A DNA stretch of 64,000 bases from Candidatus Bathyarchaeota archaeon (lineage in GTDB: Archaea > Thermoproteota > Bathyarchaeia > TCS64). The notes beneath the pieces are model-generated. The model did no database searches and was not told the DNA's origin. It was given only the letters and a program-made list of their open reading frames with translations. A program made the translations under genes and the position numbers. The stretch lies in contig JABIBQ010000073.1 of the NCBI GenBank assembly GCA_018652685.1, positions 62,001 to 126,000 of the forward strand. Direction: 5' to 3'. Of the stretch, positions 19,934 to 28,830 are shown one piece after another (within the stretch, counting starts at the first letter, position 1; every line of letters starts with the position of its first letter).

Positions 19934-20488
19934 TTGAAGCAGATGATTCCCCAGCATACCCTTGAGACAGAGCGTCTCGTTCTCCGACCGTTTACATTGA
20001 ACGACGCCGAGCGAGTTCAGATACTAGCAGGTGACAGGAAGATAGCTGCCACCACGTTGAACCTCCCGCACCCTTACGAGGACGGCATGGCCGAGACATG
20101 GATCGGCACCCACGAGGAGAGATATCAGAGCGGGAAGGGCGTCGCATTCGCCATCATCGAAAAAGAGAGCGGCGAACTAATCGGGACAGTCAGTTTAATT
20201 GGCATCGTTGAGGGTCATCAGGGTGAGCTGGGGTACTGGGTCGGGGTTCCCTACTGGAACAAAGGGTACTGCACGGAGGCGGCTAGGGAGGTCCTCAGGT
20301 ACGGGTTCACGGAGAGGGGCTTGTTGCGGATTCACGCGAGGTACCTGAGCAGAAACCCCGCGTCGGGCCGGGTCATGGAGAAACTGGGCATGAGTCATGA
20401 GGGGATAAGGAGACAACACGTCCTAAAATGGGGAGTTTTAGAGGACATGGAGATGAGGGGCATCATCAGGGCCGAATGGGAAAGATAA
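19934..20488 (+). CDS. GNAT family N-acetyltransferase (RimJ/RimL type)
   Basis: 184 aa; LETERLVLRPF, ELGYWVGVPYWNKGYCTEAAREVLRYGF. Confidence 0.9.
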   Translation: MKQMIPQHTLETERLVLRPFTLNDAERVQILAGDRKIAATTLNLPHPYEDGMAETWIGTHEERYQSGKGVAFAIIEKESGELIGTVSLIGIVEGHQGELGYWVGVPYWNKGYCTEAAREVLRYGFTERGLLRIHARYLSRNPASGRVMEKLGMSHEGIRRQHVLKWGVLEDMEMRGIIRAEWER

Positions 20489-20558
20489 TCGGAAGGTAAC
20501 TCCGCGCAGCATCTGCAAGTGTTAAATTAAGAAAATACGATTACATTTACAGATTATT

Positions 20559-22331
20559 ATGACTGAATACGACATTCTCATCAAGAACGCGAAGATCTAC
20601 GAGGGAACCGGTAAGAAGCCATACAAGGGTTCCATCGGAGTAAAGGGAGACAAGGTTGAGTCATTAGGAGCTGTAACGGGAGACGCCGAGAAGACCATCG
20701 ACGCCAAGGGGCTAACAGCGGTCCCCGGGTTCATCGATGCCCACAGCCACGCAGACTGGAGCCTCCTTCACTTCCCTGACTGCCAGAACTATATCATGCA
20801 GGGGATCACTACTTTCGTCGGTGGCCAGTGCGGGGGATCGCCCGCGCCTCTAGGCGAGTACGTCAGAACCCCTAGGGGGTTACAGGATAAGATACCGGAC
20901 CTGGATCCGTTCAAGTTCTACCAGAATCAATCATACTATCCAATTGACCAGATAAACGAGTGGATGGACCAGGAGTATGGCTGGAATCTTGACTGGAAGA
21001 CCATGGCGGAGTACTTCAAGAGGGTTGAAAAGACAGGAATCGCGGTCAACTTTGCACCCCTTGTAGGACAGGGAACCGTGCGTACTGTTGTTATGGGCAA
21101 GGACTACAAACGCCACTCCACAAAGGAAGAGTGGGCCCAGATGCGGGAACTTATCCATCAGGCCATGAAAGACGGCTGCATCGGATTGAGCACCGGACTG
21201 GACTATGACCCCGGAGTCTACGCCGCCCACGAGGAGATCATCGACTCGGTCTCCGTCCTCAAGGAGTACGGCGGCGTCTACTGCCCCCACTGGAGAAGGA
21301 CAGGGAGGAGGAGGGGAGTATCAGCTGGACACGTGCCCAACGAGAAGATCACTGCACTCATGGAGTGTGTAGATGTCTGGAAAAAGACTGGTGTGAGGCT
21401 CCACTACGCCCACATGTCCACGGGTTGGCAGATGCACCCACCTGCACCCGACGAGCTGGAGTACCACAACGTCAAGACGACCCTTGATATGATCTCAGAG
21501 GACGCCAAGACCGACCTTGACATCACATGGGACGCGATCCCGCAACTCACGAGGAGTGGCTTCTCCACAATGCCTTACCTGGCATCCCTGTACAGCCCAT
21601 GGCTCAGGGAGCTGGGCGGACTTGAGGGCTTCGGCAAGTGGCTCAAGGTAAAGGACTTCAGGGAAGAGGTCAAGGACGCCGTTCGCAGGGGCAAGTGGTT
21701 CATCAGGGTAGCTTACAACCCCAACACCGCGCCAAAGTGGGCCGAAAACATCATCGTGATCCAGAGCAAGGTACCAGGCATTGACGGGAAAACCGTTGCC
21801 GAAGTGGCTGCTGAAAGGGACGCGGACCAGTGGGACACCTACTTCGACATCATCGCGGAGGACCCCTATACGAGGGGCGCGACTGGCACCCTCGGGCCGA
21901 GGAAGCCATACCTGCAGTACTGGACGCACCCCAGGGGCATGGTCGGGCTGGACACCAGCGTGTTCGACAAGGACTACCAGGGAAAGAGCCCGCCGTACAA
22001 CATACCGGGAATCAATCCGTTCAGCGCGTTCCCAATGTTCTACATCAAGTACGTCAGGGACGGAGATGTCTTCAACATGGAGGAGGCGGTGCAGAAGACC
22101 GCGACCATGGCGGCGCGTGTCCACAATATGAAAGGCCGTGGAGTCCTCAAGGAGGGGGCATACGCGGATATCGTGCTGATGGACCTGCCCAACTTGAAGG
22201 TGCTTAGTACGGAGATCGAGCCGAGACAGCACCCGGAGGGCATCGAGTATGTCGTTGTGAACGGCACGGTAGCTGTTGACGAGGGCAAATACACGGGTGA
22301 GAGAGCGGGAAGGGTTCTGACAAGGGAGTAA
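20559..22331 (+). CDS. N-acyl-D-amino-acid deacylase-like amidohydrolase
   Basis: 590 aa; DILIKNAKIYEGTG...PGFIDAHSHAD...GITTFVGGQCGGSPAP; paralogue of 28831..30609. Confidence 0.88.
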   Translation: MTEYDILIKNAKIYEGTGKKPYKGSIGVKGDKVESLGAVTGDAEKTIDAKGLTAVPGFIDAHSHADWSLLHFPDCQNYIMQGITTFVGGQCGGSPAPLGEYVRTPRGLQDKIPDLDPFKFYQNQSYYPIDQINEWMDQEYGWNLDWKTMAEYFKRVEKTGIAVNFAPLVGQGTVRTVVMGKDYKRHSTKEEWAQMRELIHQAMKDGCIGLSTGLDYDPGVYAAHEEIIDSVSVLKEYGGVYCPHWRRTGRRRGVSAGHVPNEKITALMECVDVWKKTGVRLHYAHMSTGWQMHPPAPDELEYHNVKTTLDMISEDAKTDLDITWDAIPQLTRSGFSTMPYLASLYSPWLRELGGLEGFGKWLKVKDFREEVKDAVRRGKWFIRVAYNPNTAPKWAENIIVIQSKVPGIDGKTVAEVAAERDADQWDTYFDIIAEDPYTRGATGTLGPRKPYLQYWTHPRGMVGLDTSVFDKDYQGKSPPYNIPGINPFSAFPMFYIKYVRDGDVFNMEEAVQKTATMAARVHNMKGRGVLKEGAYADIVLMDLPNLKVLSTEIEPRQHPEGIEYVVVNGTVAVDEGKYTGERAGRVLTRE

Positions 22332-22351
22332 TAACCTCCCATCTCTTTTTT

Positions 22352-23254
22352 TTAATAAAAAAGTTTCTCTTTTTCAGTTACAAGATCATTATACGTCTCG
22401 AAGAAAGCCCTTGGACCATCTATCAATGTCCTCTTGAGGGCATCCTTGCTCCCTTTCTCCTCTATGACCCTGCACATGTGGGCACCCGTCACGTAGTAGC
22501 TCCTCTCCATGACTCCGATGTCCCATGAGAGCTTGTCCAATTCTTCCTCGGTTATAGAACCTAACTTTGACAGGATCTCGTTGACGTTCTTATGATGTCT
22601 ATGGATATCCTTTGTATTGTTTAGCATATCGTAATCCTTCTCATCTGGTGCTGGGAAGATATTCTGAGCCATGTACCCGATGTAGGTGCAGACGCCCTCG
22701 TTGTGGATGTTCCTCATGATATCAATCAACGGCCCCTCATCATTATCGCCCCTGAGGTTTTCACAGTAGCTGTACCCCACGTGGAACAGCTCGTGAACCA
22801 TGGTGTTCAGTATGTTATCGGGGTTGTTGTTCCAGTACGTAGCTGTCATGTTGATGACGATCTCACCCATAGCGAACGCCCTGGGGGGCACGTACGCAGT
22901 GAAGTGCACACTGATATCCAAGTCAGCATTGTCTGGGAGATAGGAGCAGACATGGGGCAGTGCCTTATCGATGAATACCTGCCTCCCCTCGATGATCCTC
23001 TCCGCGTTCTTCAGGAAATCCATACCATGCCTTGTTTTGGTGGGAACCTCGCTCCATTCCTTGACCGTTGCCCTCCACGTTTCGTAATCTATGGGGTATT
23101 TCACTTGCTCAGACCAGTCCCTAGTGTATCTCTGGGAAGGATATTCTGACCAGAAAGCCTCCTCGTTTTCCAGGACCCACTCAGGGTCATACACCATTTT
23201 CTCAAGGGCTTCTGTGTTGAACAGTATCTTGGATTCGAGACATCTGCACGGCAT
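22352..23254 (-). CDS. Putative zinc metalloprotease (HExxH), DUF-type
   Basis: ~300 aa from the likely start MPCRCLES (ORF extends to 23344); MVHELFHVGYSYCEN contains HELFH. Confidence 0.65.
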   Translation of the reverse strand: MPCRCLESKILFNTEALEKMVYDPEWVLENEEAFWSEYPSQRYTRDWSEQVKYPIDYETWRATVKEWSEVPTKTRHGMDFLKNAERIIEGRQVFIDKALPHVCSYLPDNADLDISVHFTAYVPPRAFAMGEIVINMTATYWNNNPDNILNTMVHELFHVGYSYCENLRGDNDEGPLIDIMRNIHNEGVCTYIGYMAQNIFPAPDEKDYDMLNNTKDIHRHHKNVNEILSKLGSITEEELDKLSWDIGVMERSYYVTGAHMCRVIEEKGSKDALKRTLIDGPRAFFETYNDLVTEKEKLFY

Positions 23255-23345
23255 TGTTACCAACGGGATATTGGAAAATGAGGTTAAATAATATACTAAA
23301 AAAGCGTGCATAAAAAACAAGAACTGTTGTGGGAAATACTCCATC

Positions 23346-24581
23346 TTACTTGGGGATGGCGGCGACTACCTTCGACACAACGGTCTCCACGAACTCGCCT
23401 CGCTTGTCTCTTGTTGGGTTCTCGTTACCGAACCTAACAATCACAAGGTCGAGGCTGGGTATCACGTAGCTGTCGTTCATGTTGTGGCCACGGGATGCGA
23501 AGCAGTCCTTGGGCACGTTCTTCCACTCGTCCATGATCCAGAAGGTGTAACCGTAGGGGCTGGGAGTCTCACCGTTGTCACGTACAAACCGACTCGTTGC
23601 CACATTTATCCACTCCTCGGGGACCAACCGCTCGCCGTTCCATTTCCCTTTCCTGAGCCATAGGTAAGCCAGCCTCGCGTATTCCCTTACAGTCAGCCTG
23701 AAGGTGCTGCCCACGATGGTGTTGTGTCCATAGGGGCTTTCACTCTCGTCAGCGCCGTATGCGTTGCAACCGGTGCTTCCACCGACACCCCATCCAGGTT
23801 CGTCTGAGAAGTTGAGCTCCCTTGGGTCGTTGTAGACCATCTCTCGGTACTGGTTGTCCCTGAGCTTGATGTCCATCCCGATCTTGCCCAGAACGCGGTC
23901 ATACACATAGGGACCCACCTGTTCGCCCGAGACGTTCTTCATGGCCAGGGCGACCTGCTCCATCCCGAAGTTGCTGTAATTGAAACTGGTGCCCGGGTCA
24001 AACATCAATGTGTGGTGGGCTGGGACGTTCTCGAAGTACCACCAGCCGAAGCAGTACTCGTACATGTTGAGTGCCCCCTTGTAGTCCTTGTAGTGGTGGC
24101 GGGAAGATGGAGCCAGCCATGGCTCATCGGACTCGTGGCCTGATGTCATTGAAATGGCGTGTTTGAGCTTGATGTCCGTCTTCCTCTCATCTGTCAGCGG
24201 CTGGTCCCAGATCTGGGGGATCAGCGACTCTTCCCTGTTATTTCCCACGAGGTAGGAGTCTAGGTTCACCTTGTCCTTGAATTCGTCGAGGAAAACACCC
24301 ACCGCCGTGCCGAATACTGATTTCGTCGATGATTTAACGTCGTTGCACGATGTTGGCTTCCAGGGCTGTGGCCCTCCATCTGTCCCTGTCACGTAACTCT
24401 CGCCGATGATGTGCCCCTTGTAGATAACAAGTAGCGAGCCTCCATGGCTAGCTGTGTATTCCGAGCTATCGTGGTACTCGTAAGCGGACTTGAGCTTCCC
24501 CGCGTCCACTCCCAAGGTCTCTGGGTCGGCGACACGCCAGCCGCCGTCACTTATTGATGGTGGATAGTAATCTTCAGACAT
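23346..24581 (-). CDS. Serine hydrolase, class C beta-lactamase/D-aminopeptidase-like
   Basis: Start MSEDYYPP at 24581; SSTKSVFGTAVG (SxxK), FNYSNFGMEQVALAM (YxN), C-terminal ASRGHNMNDSYVIPSLDLVIVRFG. Confidence 0.85.
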   Translation of the reverse strand: MSEDYYPPSISDGGWRVADPETLGVDAGKLKSAYEYHDSSEYTASHGGSLLVIYKGHIIGESYVTGTDGGPQPWKPTSCNDVKSSTKSVFGTAVGVFLDEFKDKVNLDSYLVGNNREESLIPQIWDQPLTDERKTDIKLKHAISMTSGHESDEPWLAPSSRHHYKDYKGALNMYEYCFGWWYFENVPAHHTLMFDPGTSFNYSNFGMEQVALAMKNVSGEQVGPYVYDRVLGKIGMDIKLRDNQYREMVYNDPRELNFSDEPGWGVGGSTGCNAYGADESESPYGHNTIVGSTFRLTVREYARLAYLWLRKGKWNGERLVPEEWINVATSRFVRDNGETPSPYGYTFWIMDEWKNVPKDCFASRGHNMNDSYVIPSLDLVIVRFGNENPTRDKRGEFVETVVSKVVAAIPK

Positions 24582-24625
24582 AATGATGCACCTGTACTGT
24601 GTACCGACTAGGGTTTTAAAATAAA

Positions 24626-25513
24626 CTAGAAAAGGAACCCGATCAGATAGCAGACTCCTCCCATCTGGAGGTTCCTGAACAGACGCTTCTTCAGCCTCCA
24701 CACGCTCTCAGGGCTCTGGTCAATCAACAGTTCCCTTGAAATCAGGAGACGGTTGGCGACAGAGACCATGACGAGACCTAGGAACAGGTAATCCCTGAAT
24801 AGCCTTGGGTCAACCTGGAAGAAGAACGGCAGTGGGTTTACGAAGACTGCGCCTATCCCGATGATGACACTCAGCCAGGCCGCTTTCCTCGTTCCAAACC
24901 TACCAGGGATAGTCTCGACGCCCATAGCAAGATCGCCTTTGACATCGGCGATATCAAGCATTACCTCGTAGCTGATGCTGAAGAAGAATCCAATAATTGC
25001 TAGATACCATGCAAGAGTCTCCACGTTATTATCAAGCACCAGTGCCCCGACGAGTATGACTCCTGCGTTTGCAAGGCCCGTGAAGAGGTTCTTGAATGCG
25101 ATATACTGCTTCAAGTAGAGGTTGTAGGCAAGGGAAACGGGTAGACCCGCTAAGATCATATACCTTGGGATCGGCCTGAGCTGGAACGATAGGGCATACG
25201 CGATGATACAGCTTGCCCCTGCAATCCAAACCGCGACGCTGGGGCTGAAAACACCGTTTGCGAGGGGCCTGTCCTCCCTCTTGTTGAATCTGTCAATGTC
25301 TATGTCATGATAGTCGTTCAGTGCAAAGTTGGCGAACGTGGAGAAAAACACGCTTAGGCTCGCGATGACGTACTCCCATTGGAAGACAGTCAGATCTTTC
25401 ACGATGATTCCGGTGAGGATAACTCCGGTTGCGGCTGAGATTGCCCTTTCAAGCCTCAGCAGCCTGACATATCCCAGAGTCCTGTTCATACTCATCCGTG
25501 ACATTGCATCCAA
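24626..25513 (-). CDS. UbiA prenyltransferase family, digeranylgeranylglyceryl phosphate synthase-like
   Basis: 295 aa membrane protein; FALNDYHDIDIDRFNKREDRPLANG, YEVMLDIADVKGD. Confidence 0.85.
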   Translation of the reverse strand: MDAMSRMSMNRTLGYVRLLRLERAISAATGVILTGIIVKDLTVFQWEYVIASLSVFFSTFANFALNDYHDIDIDRFNKREDRPLANGVFSPSVAVWIAGASCIIAYALSFQLRPIPRYMILAGLPVSLAYNLYLKQYIAFKNLFTGLANAGVILVGALVLDNNVETLAWYLAIIGFFFSISYEVMLDIADVKGDLAMGVETIPGRFGTRKAAWLSVIIGIGAVFVNPLPFFFQVDPRLFRDYLFLGLVMVSVANRLLISRELLIDQSPESVWRLKKRLFRNLQMGGVCYLIGFLF

Positions 25514-25537
25514 TAATAAATTATCGAAAAGGAAGGG

Positions 25538-26872
25538 CTACCCCTTCAGCTCGTTCACCAGCAAGGGCATGAATGTTCCGACATCGGTCACAATCCCGAC
25601 TGCCTGGCTGGTGCCCCTGTCGCTGAGCTTGGTTACGACAGAAGGATTGATGTCAACACAGATGGTTTTAACCTGGCTGGACAACATGTTGCCGACAGCG
25701 ATACTGTGCAGGGTTGATGCCAGCATGATGACGAAGCTAGCGTCCTTGACGATCTCCCTGTACCTTGCCTGCGCCTCGCCTGAGCACTTGATGACCTCGG
25801 GTATCGGCCCGTCGTCCCTGATGGAACCAGCAAGTACGAAAGGCACATCCTTCTTAATCAACTCGTAGAAGATTCCCTTGGTGAGTTTACCACTTTCCAC
25901 CAGTGCTTTGATCGAACCAGCCTTCAACACCTGGTTGATGGCCGCAATGTGGTTCCTTGGGCTCTGCGCCTTGACATGCTCAAGGTTCACGCCCAGGGAC
26001 GTCCCATATAGCGCGTACTCGATGTCATGCACGGCCAACGCGTTCCCAGAGAGGACCGCGTCAACGTAACCCAGCCTGATCATCTCGGCCAGGTACGGCG
26101 CAGCGCCTGTGTGGATCAAGGCGGGCCCCGCAACCACCACTATCTTACCGTCGTTGACTGCGTTGCTCTTGAGGCTCCTTGCTATTTCTCTGATTATCGA
26201 TGTGGCTGGCTTCTCAGGGGAGACATCGCTGTTCATGAATTCGAATACACCGACGCCTTCCCTCGGCCTCTCGGGGTGCTTGACCATGATTCCCCTGTCG
26301 CCTACCACCACCAGGTCACCTTCATTGACCATGCTGATGGGCATACAGTATACCCTGTTATTCTCGGGCTCCACTATGATGTGCTTGTCCATCATCAGAC
26401 TCTCCACCTCGACCCAGTCACCATTCAGGTAGACACTCGTTGGGTGGTGGGTGGTGCAGTAGAACTCGTCTGGTAGCATCATGTCTCCAGGGGACGCCTC
26501 GTAAGTTACCTCAGGAGTCTCCTGGAGCATAGCACCCACGCGAAGCAGTTCGCTTATTATTTTCTCTAGATGCTCCCCCGTTTCACCTATTACGCGGATA
26601 CTCGTGGAGCTGTAATCGTCTTTCCTCTTGCCGACATTGAACTCTAGGAACTCGAAATCGCCCTGCATGTCCATGACCGTGTCTAAGACCTTTGACAGGA
26701 TGTTAGAATCGATGAGGTGACCCTCTAGTTCAATGACCTGGGAGTGTGTTTCTTCGTCCTTAACGGACCGGAATACTATCCCTTGCCATCTCTTACACCG
26801 AGGGATAGAACTCATGAAGCCTAAATGATAAAGGTTTACGCTGGACCTAATCGCAAAATGAGCGCGCGTCAA
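25538..26872 (-). CDS. TIGR00300-family protein (archaeal ornithine cyclodeaminase-like)
   Basis: 444 aa; VIELEGHLIDSNILSKVLD...GDFEFLEFNVGK...YCTTHHPTSVYLNGDWVEVE...HIGAAPYLAEMIRLGYVDA-like core. Confidence 0.85.
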   Translation of the reverse strand: MTRAHFAIRSSVNLYHLGFMSSIPRCKRWQGIVFRSVKDEETHSQVIELEGHLIDSNILSKVLDTVMDMQGDFEFLEFNVGKRKDDYSSTSIRVIGETGEHLEKIISELLRVGAMLQETPEVTYEASPGDMMLPDEFYCTTHHPTSVYLNGDWVEVESLMMDKHIIVEPENNRVYCMPISMVNEGDLVVVGDRGIMVKHPERPREGVGVFEFMNSDVSPEKPATSIIREIARSLKSNAVNDGKIVVVAGPALIHTGAAPYLAEMIRLGYVDAVLSGNALAVHDIEYALYGTSLGVNLEHVKAQSPRNHIAAINQVLKAGSIKALVESGKLTKGIFYELIKKDVPFVLAGSIRDDGPIPEVIKCSGEAQARYREIVKDASFVIMLASTLHSIAVGNMLSSQVKTICVDINPSVVTKLSDRGTSQAVGIVTDVGTFMPLLVNELKG

Positions 26873-26993
26873 GAGTTACAGAGTTACAAAACACCAATTA
26901 TTCTCTCTACATCAAGTAGGATAACAAAAAGTGACGTCTGGGACGGGAGAGCCAATAAATAACCACCCCAACCCAACGTTGGGTCTGTGGGAA

Positions 26994-27833
26994 CTAAAAG
27001 AGGATCTCCATAACGATGAACGGAGATGACTCCTTGTTGAACCCGTAGCCAGTCAATGCCTCCTCGATCTCTGTAAGATGGTCTGGATACAGGCAGTGAA
27101 TTGACACATTCCTCTTAGAAGCATCTGCCTTTGCAAAGTCAAGGCATTTCGTGATATCGCCATCAAACAGCCCGATGTGAAGCTGATAATCCTTCATGAA
27201 CCGGGCCCCCATGACTACCATGTTTCCATCCGCATCCCTATAGACCATCCCATTCTCGGTGAGCCACTTGCATAGCTCGGGACTCCACTTGTAGTACGTG
27301 CGGTTCATGACCATCCAGCCTCCCCACTTCTCACCAAGGGGGATTAGAAGCTTGGTCGCCTCGTCAACATCATGGATGTTCTCAAAGGTGGAGTCAGACT
27401 CAAACTTTGGAGCAGCCATCTTGGTGCCGTGGAAGGTTTGTGCTAATGACAGCCCATACCTCCTAGCAAGACCCGCGCTGACAACGTTATTGACGCCTGT
27501 GTACATCCTCATGGCCTTGACCCCCTTCTCCTCGGAGAGCTTGAGCCAGTGCTCGTACAGGCGTTTGCCCAGCCCGTTGCCCTGGGCCTGAGGAACAACC
27601 CTCAAGGTCTCAAGCCAAGCGGAACCATCAGGTAGAATGCTGTACTTACCGCATCCCATGATCTTTCCGTCAAGTAAGTCCACGCTCCAGTCGCCCTTCT
27701 TATCGTTGAAGAACATGTCCCAGACATGTTGGACGTAGCTTAGTGATGGCGTGCTAAGAGACTCGACCCAAATGACATCATCCTTGTCCTCGGCTCTCGC
27801 CTTACGCAGCAGGATATTCGGTTTATCAGACAT
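26994..27833 (-). CDS. GNAT family N-acetyltransferase
   Basis: 279 aa; LETLRVVPQAQGNGLGKRLYEHWLKLSEEKG acetyl-CoA site. Confidence 0.85.
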   Translation of the reverse strand: MSDKPNILLRKARAEDKDDVIWVESLSTPSLSYVQHVWDMFFNDKKGDWSVDLLDGKIMGCGKYSILPDGSAWLETLRVVPQAQGNGLGKRLYEHWLKLSEEKGVKAMRMYTGVNNVVSAGLARRYGLSLAQTFHGTKMAAPKFESDSTFENIHDVDEATKLLIPLGEKWGGWMVMNRTYYKWSPELCKWLTENGMVYRDADGNMVVMGARFMKDYQLHIGLFDGDITKCLDFAKADASKRNVSIHCLYPDHLTEIEEALTGYGFNKESSPFIVMEILF

Positions 27834-27935
27834 GTCACTTGACTACGTGCTTAAGGGGATAAGATTAACGCTATTACCCCGTTTTGATAAAGCGCCTACG
27901 ACAACTTGTTCGAGAACTTATTTTTATGGAATTAT

Positions 27936-28778
27936 TTAATCAGTGGGCTTGGACCCGTACGCCTGAATTGTGTACCACGTAATCTTGAAACCTCTGGGGC
28001 CTGACCTTTCCTTCATCTCCGACAGTATTCTCGAGTCAAGTTCTGCTCTGTTTTCTGCAGGTACTGACGATGTCCAATAAGCAGGATATGGATTTCCGAA
28101 CCAGAAATCCTCCGGTTTGACGTTCATCACCCGATGGTAGCCGTAGACAAAGGGCTTCCTGAACCCAGCCTCCCAAAGCAGCCGTTGAACTGCTTCCAGG
28201 TCGATGTGGAGTCTGACCACGTCCTCAACCGCCTCACGCAACCCTATCAGGTCGGGGTCACCCTTTGAAACATCAAGGCAGATAGAGATCAGTTCTTCGA
28301 CGTGTTTTCCCCCTCCGAACAGGTGGCCCATCCTCCCGCCCGGGGTCATGACTCTGTGAATTTCCTTCAGCGCCCTGAGCTTGTCTGGGAAGAACTGGAA
28401 AGACATGTTGCTTATAGCCATATTGAACAGGCCATCAGGGTAAGGCAGGTTTTCCACATCCCCCTCTTTGAACTCAATATTGAAATCGAGTTCATCAGCG
28501 TTCTCAACGGCCTTCCTCACCATCTCAGGTGAGAGGTCAACGCCGTGGACATCCCCCTTTACTATGTAATCGATGAGGCTGAAGGTTGAAAGCCCGGTAC
28601 CGCACGCTATGTCTAGGGCTACGGGGTTTTCCGGCACCCTCATCTCCCCGAGCAACATACCCGTTAGAGATTCAATCCCCCATCTGGAGGACCCCAACCG
28701 CTCGCTTACCCCCCGGTCATAGGTATCAGCGGTCAGTCTGTAAGTCTCAAGAACCCTCTCCCTTACCCTGTCTGGCAT
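27936..28778 (-). CDS. Class I SAM-dependent methyltransferase
   Basis: 280 aa; VALDIACGTGLSTFSLIDY...GVDLSPEMVRKA. Confidence 0.9.
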   Translation of the reverse strand: MPDRVRERVLETYRLTADTYDRGVSERLGSSRWGIESLTGMLLGEMRVPENPVALDIACGTGLSTFSLIDYIVKGDVHGVDLSPEMVRKAVENADELDFNIEFKEGDVENLPYPDGLFNMAISNMSFQFFPDKLRALKEIHRVMTPGGRMGHLFGGGKHVEELISICLDVSKGDPDLIGLREAVEDVVRLHIDLEAVQRLLWEAGFRKPFVYGYHRVMNVKPEDFWFGNPYPAYWTSSVPAENRAELDSRILSEMKERSGPRGFKITWYTIQAYGSKPTD

Positions 28779-28830
28779 GGATGAAAAACGGTGGCTAGAC
28801 GTGTTTAAGTTTAATGAAAAAAGAGGAGAC

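Noticed and set aside
21495-22232. 245-aa minus ORF within the D-aminoacylase-like gene
   Set aside because: Shadow ORF antisense to a well-supported amidohydrolase; no recognisable domain.
26027-26476. 149-aa plus ORF inside the TIGR00300 gene
   Set aside because: Antisense shadow ORF; the opposite frame has strong family motifs.
26971-26984. Perfect 14-bp palindrome ACCCAACGTTGGGT between the GNAT and TIGR00300 genes
   Set aside because: A few 14-bp palindromes are expected by chance in 64 kb; no second copy noticed.
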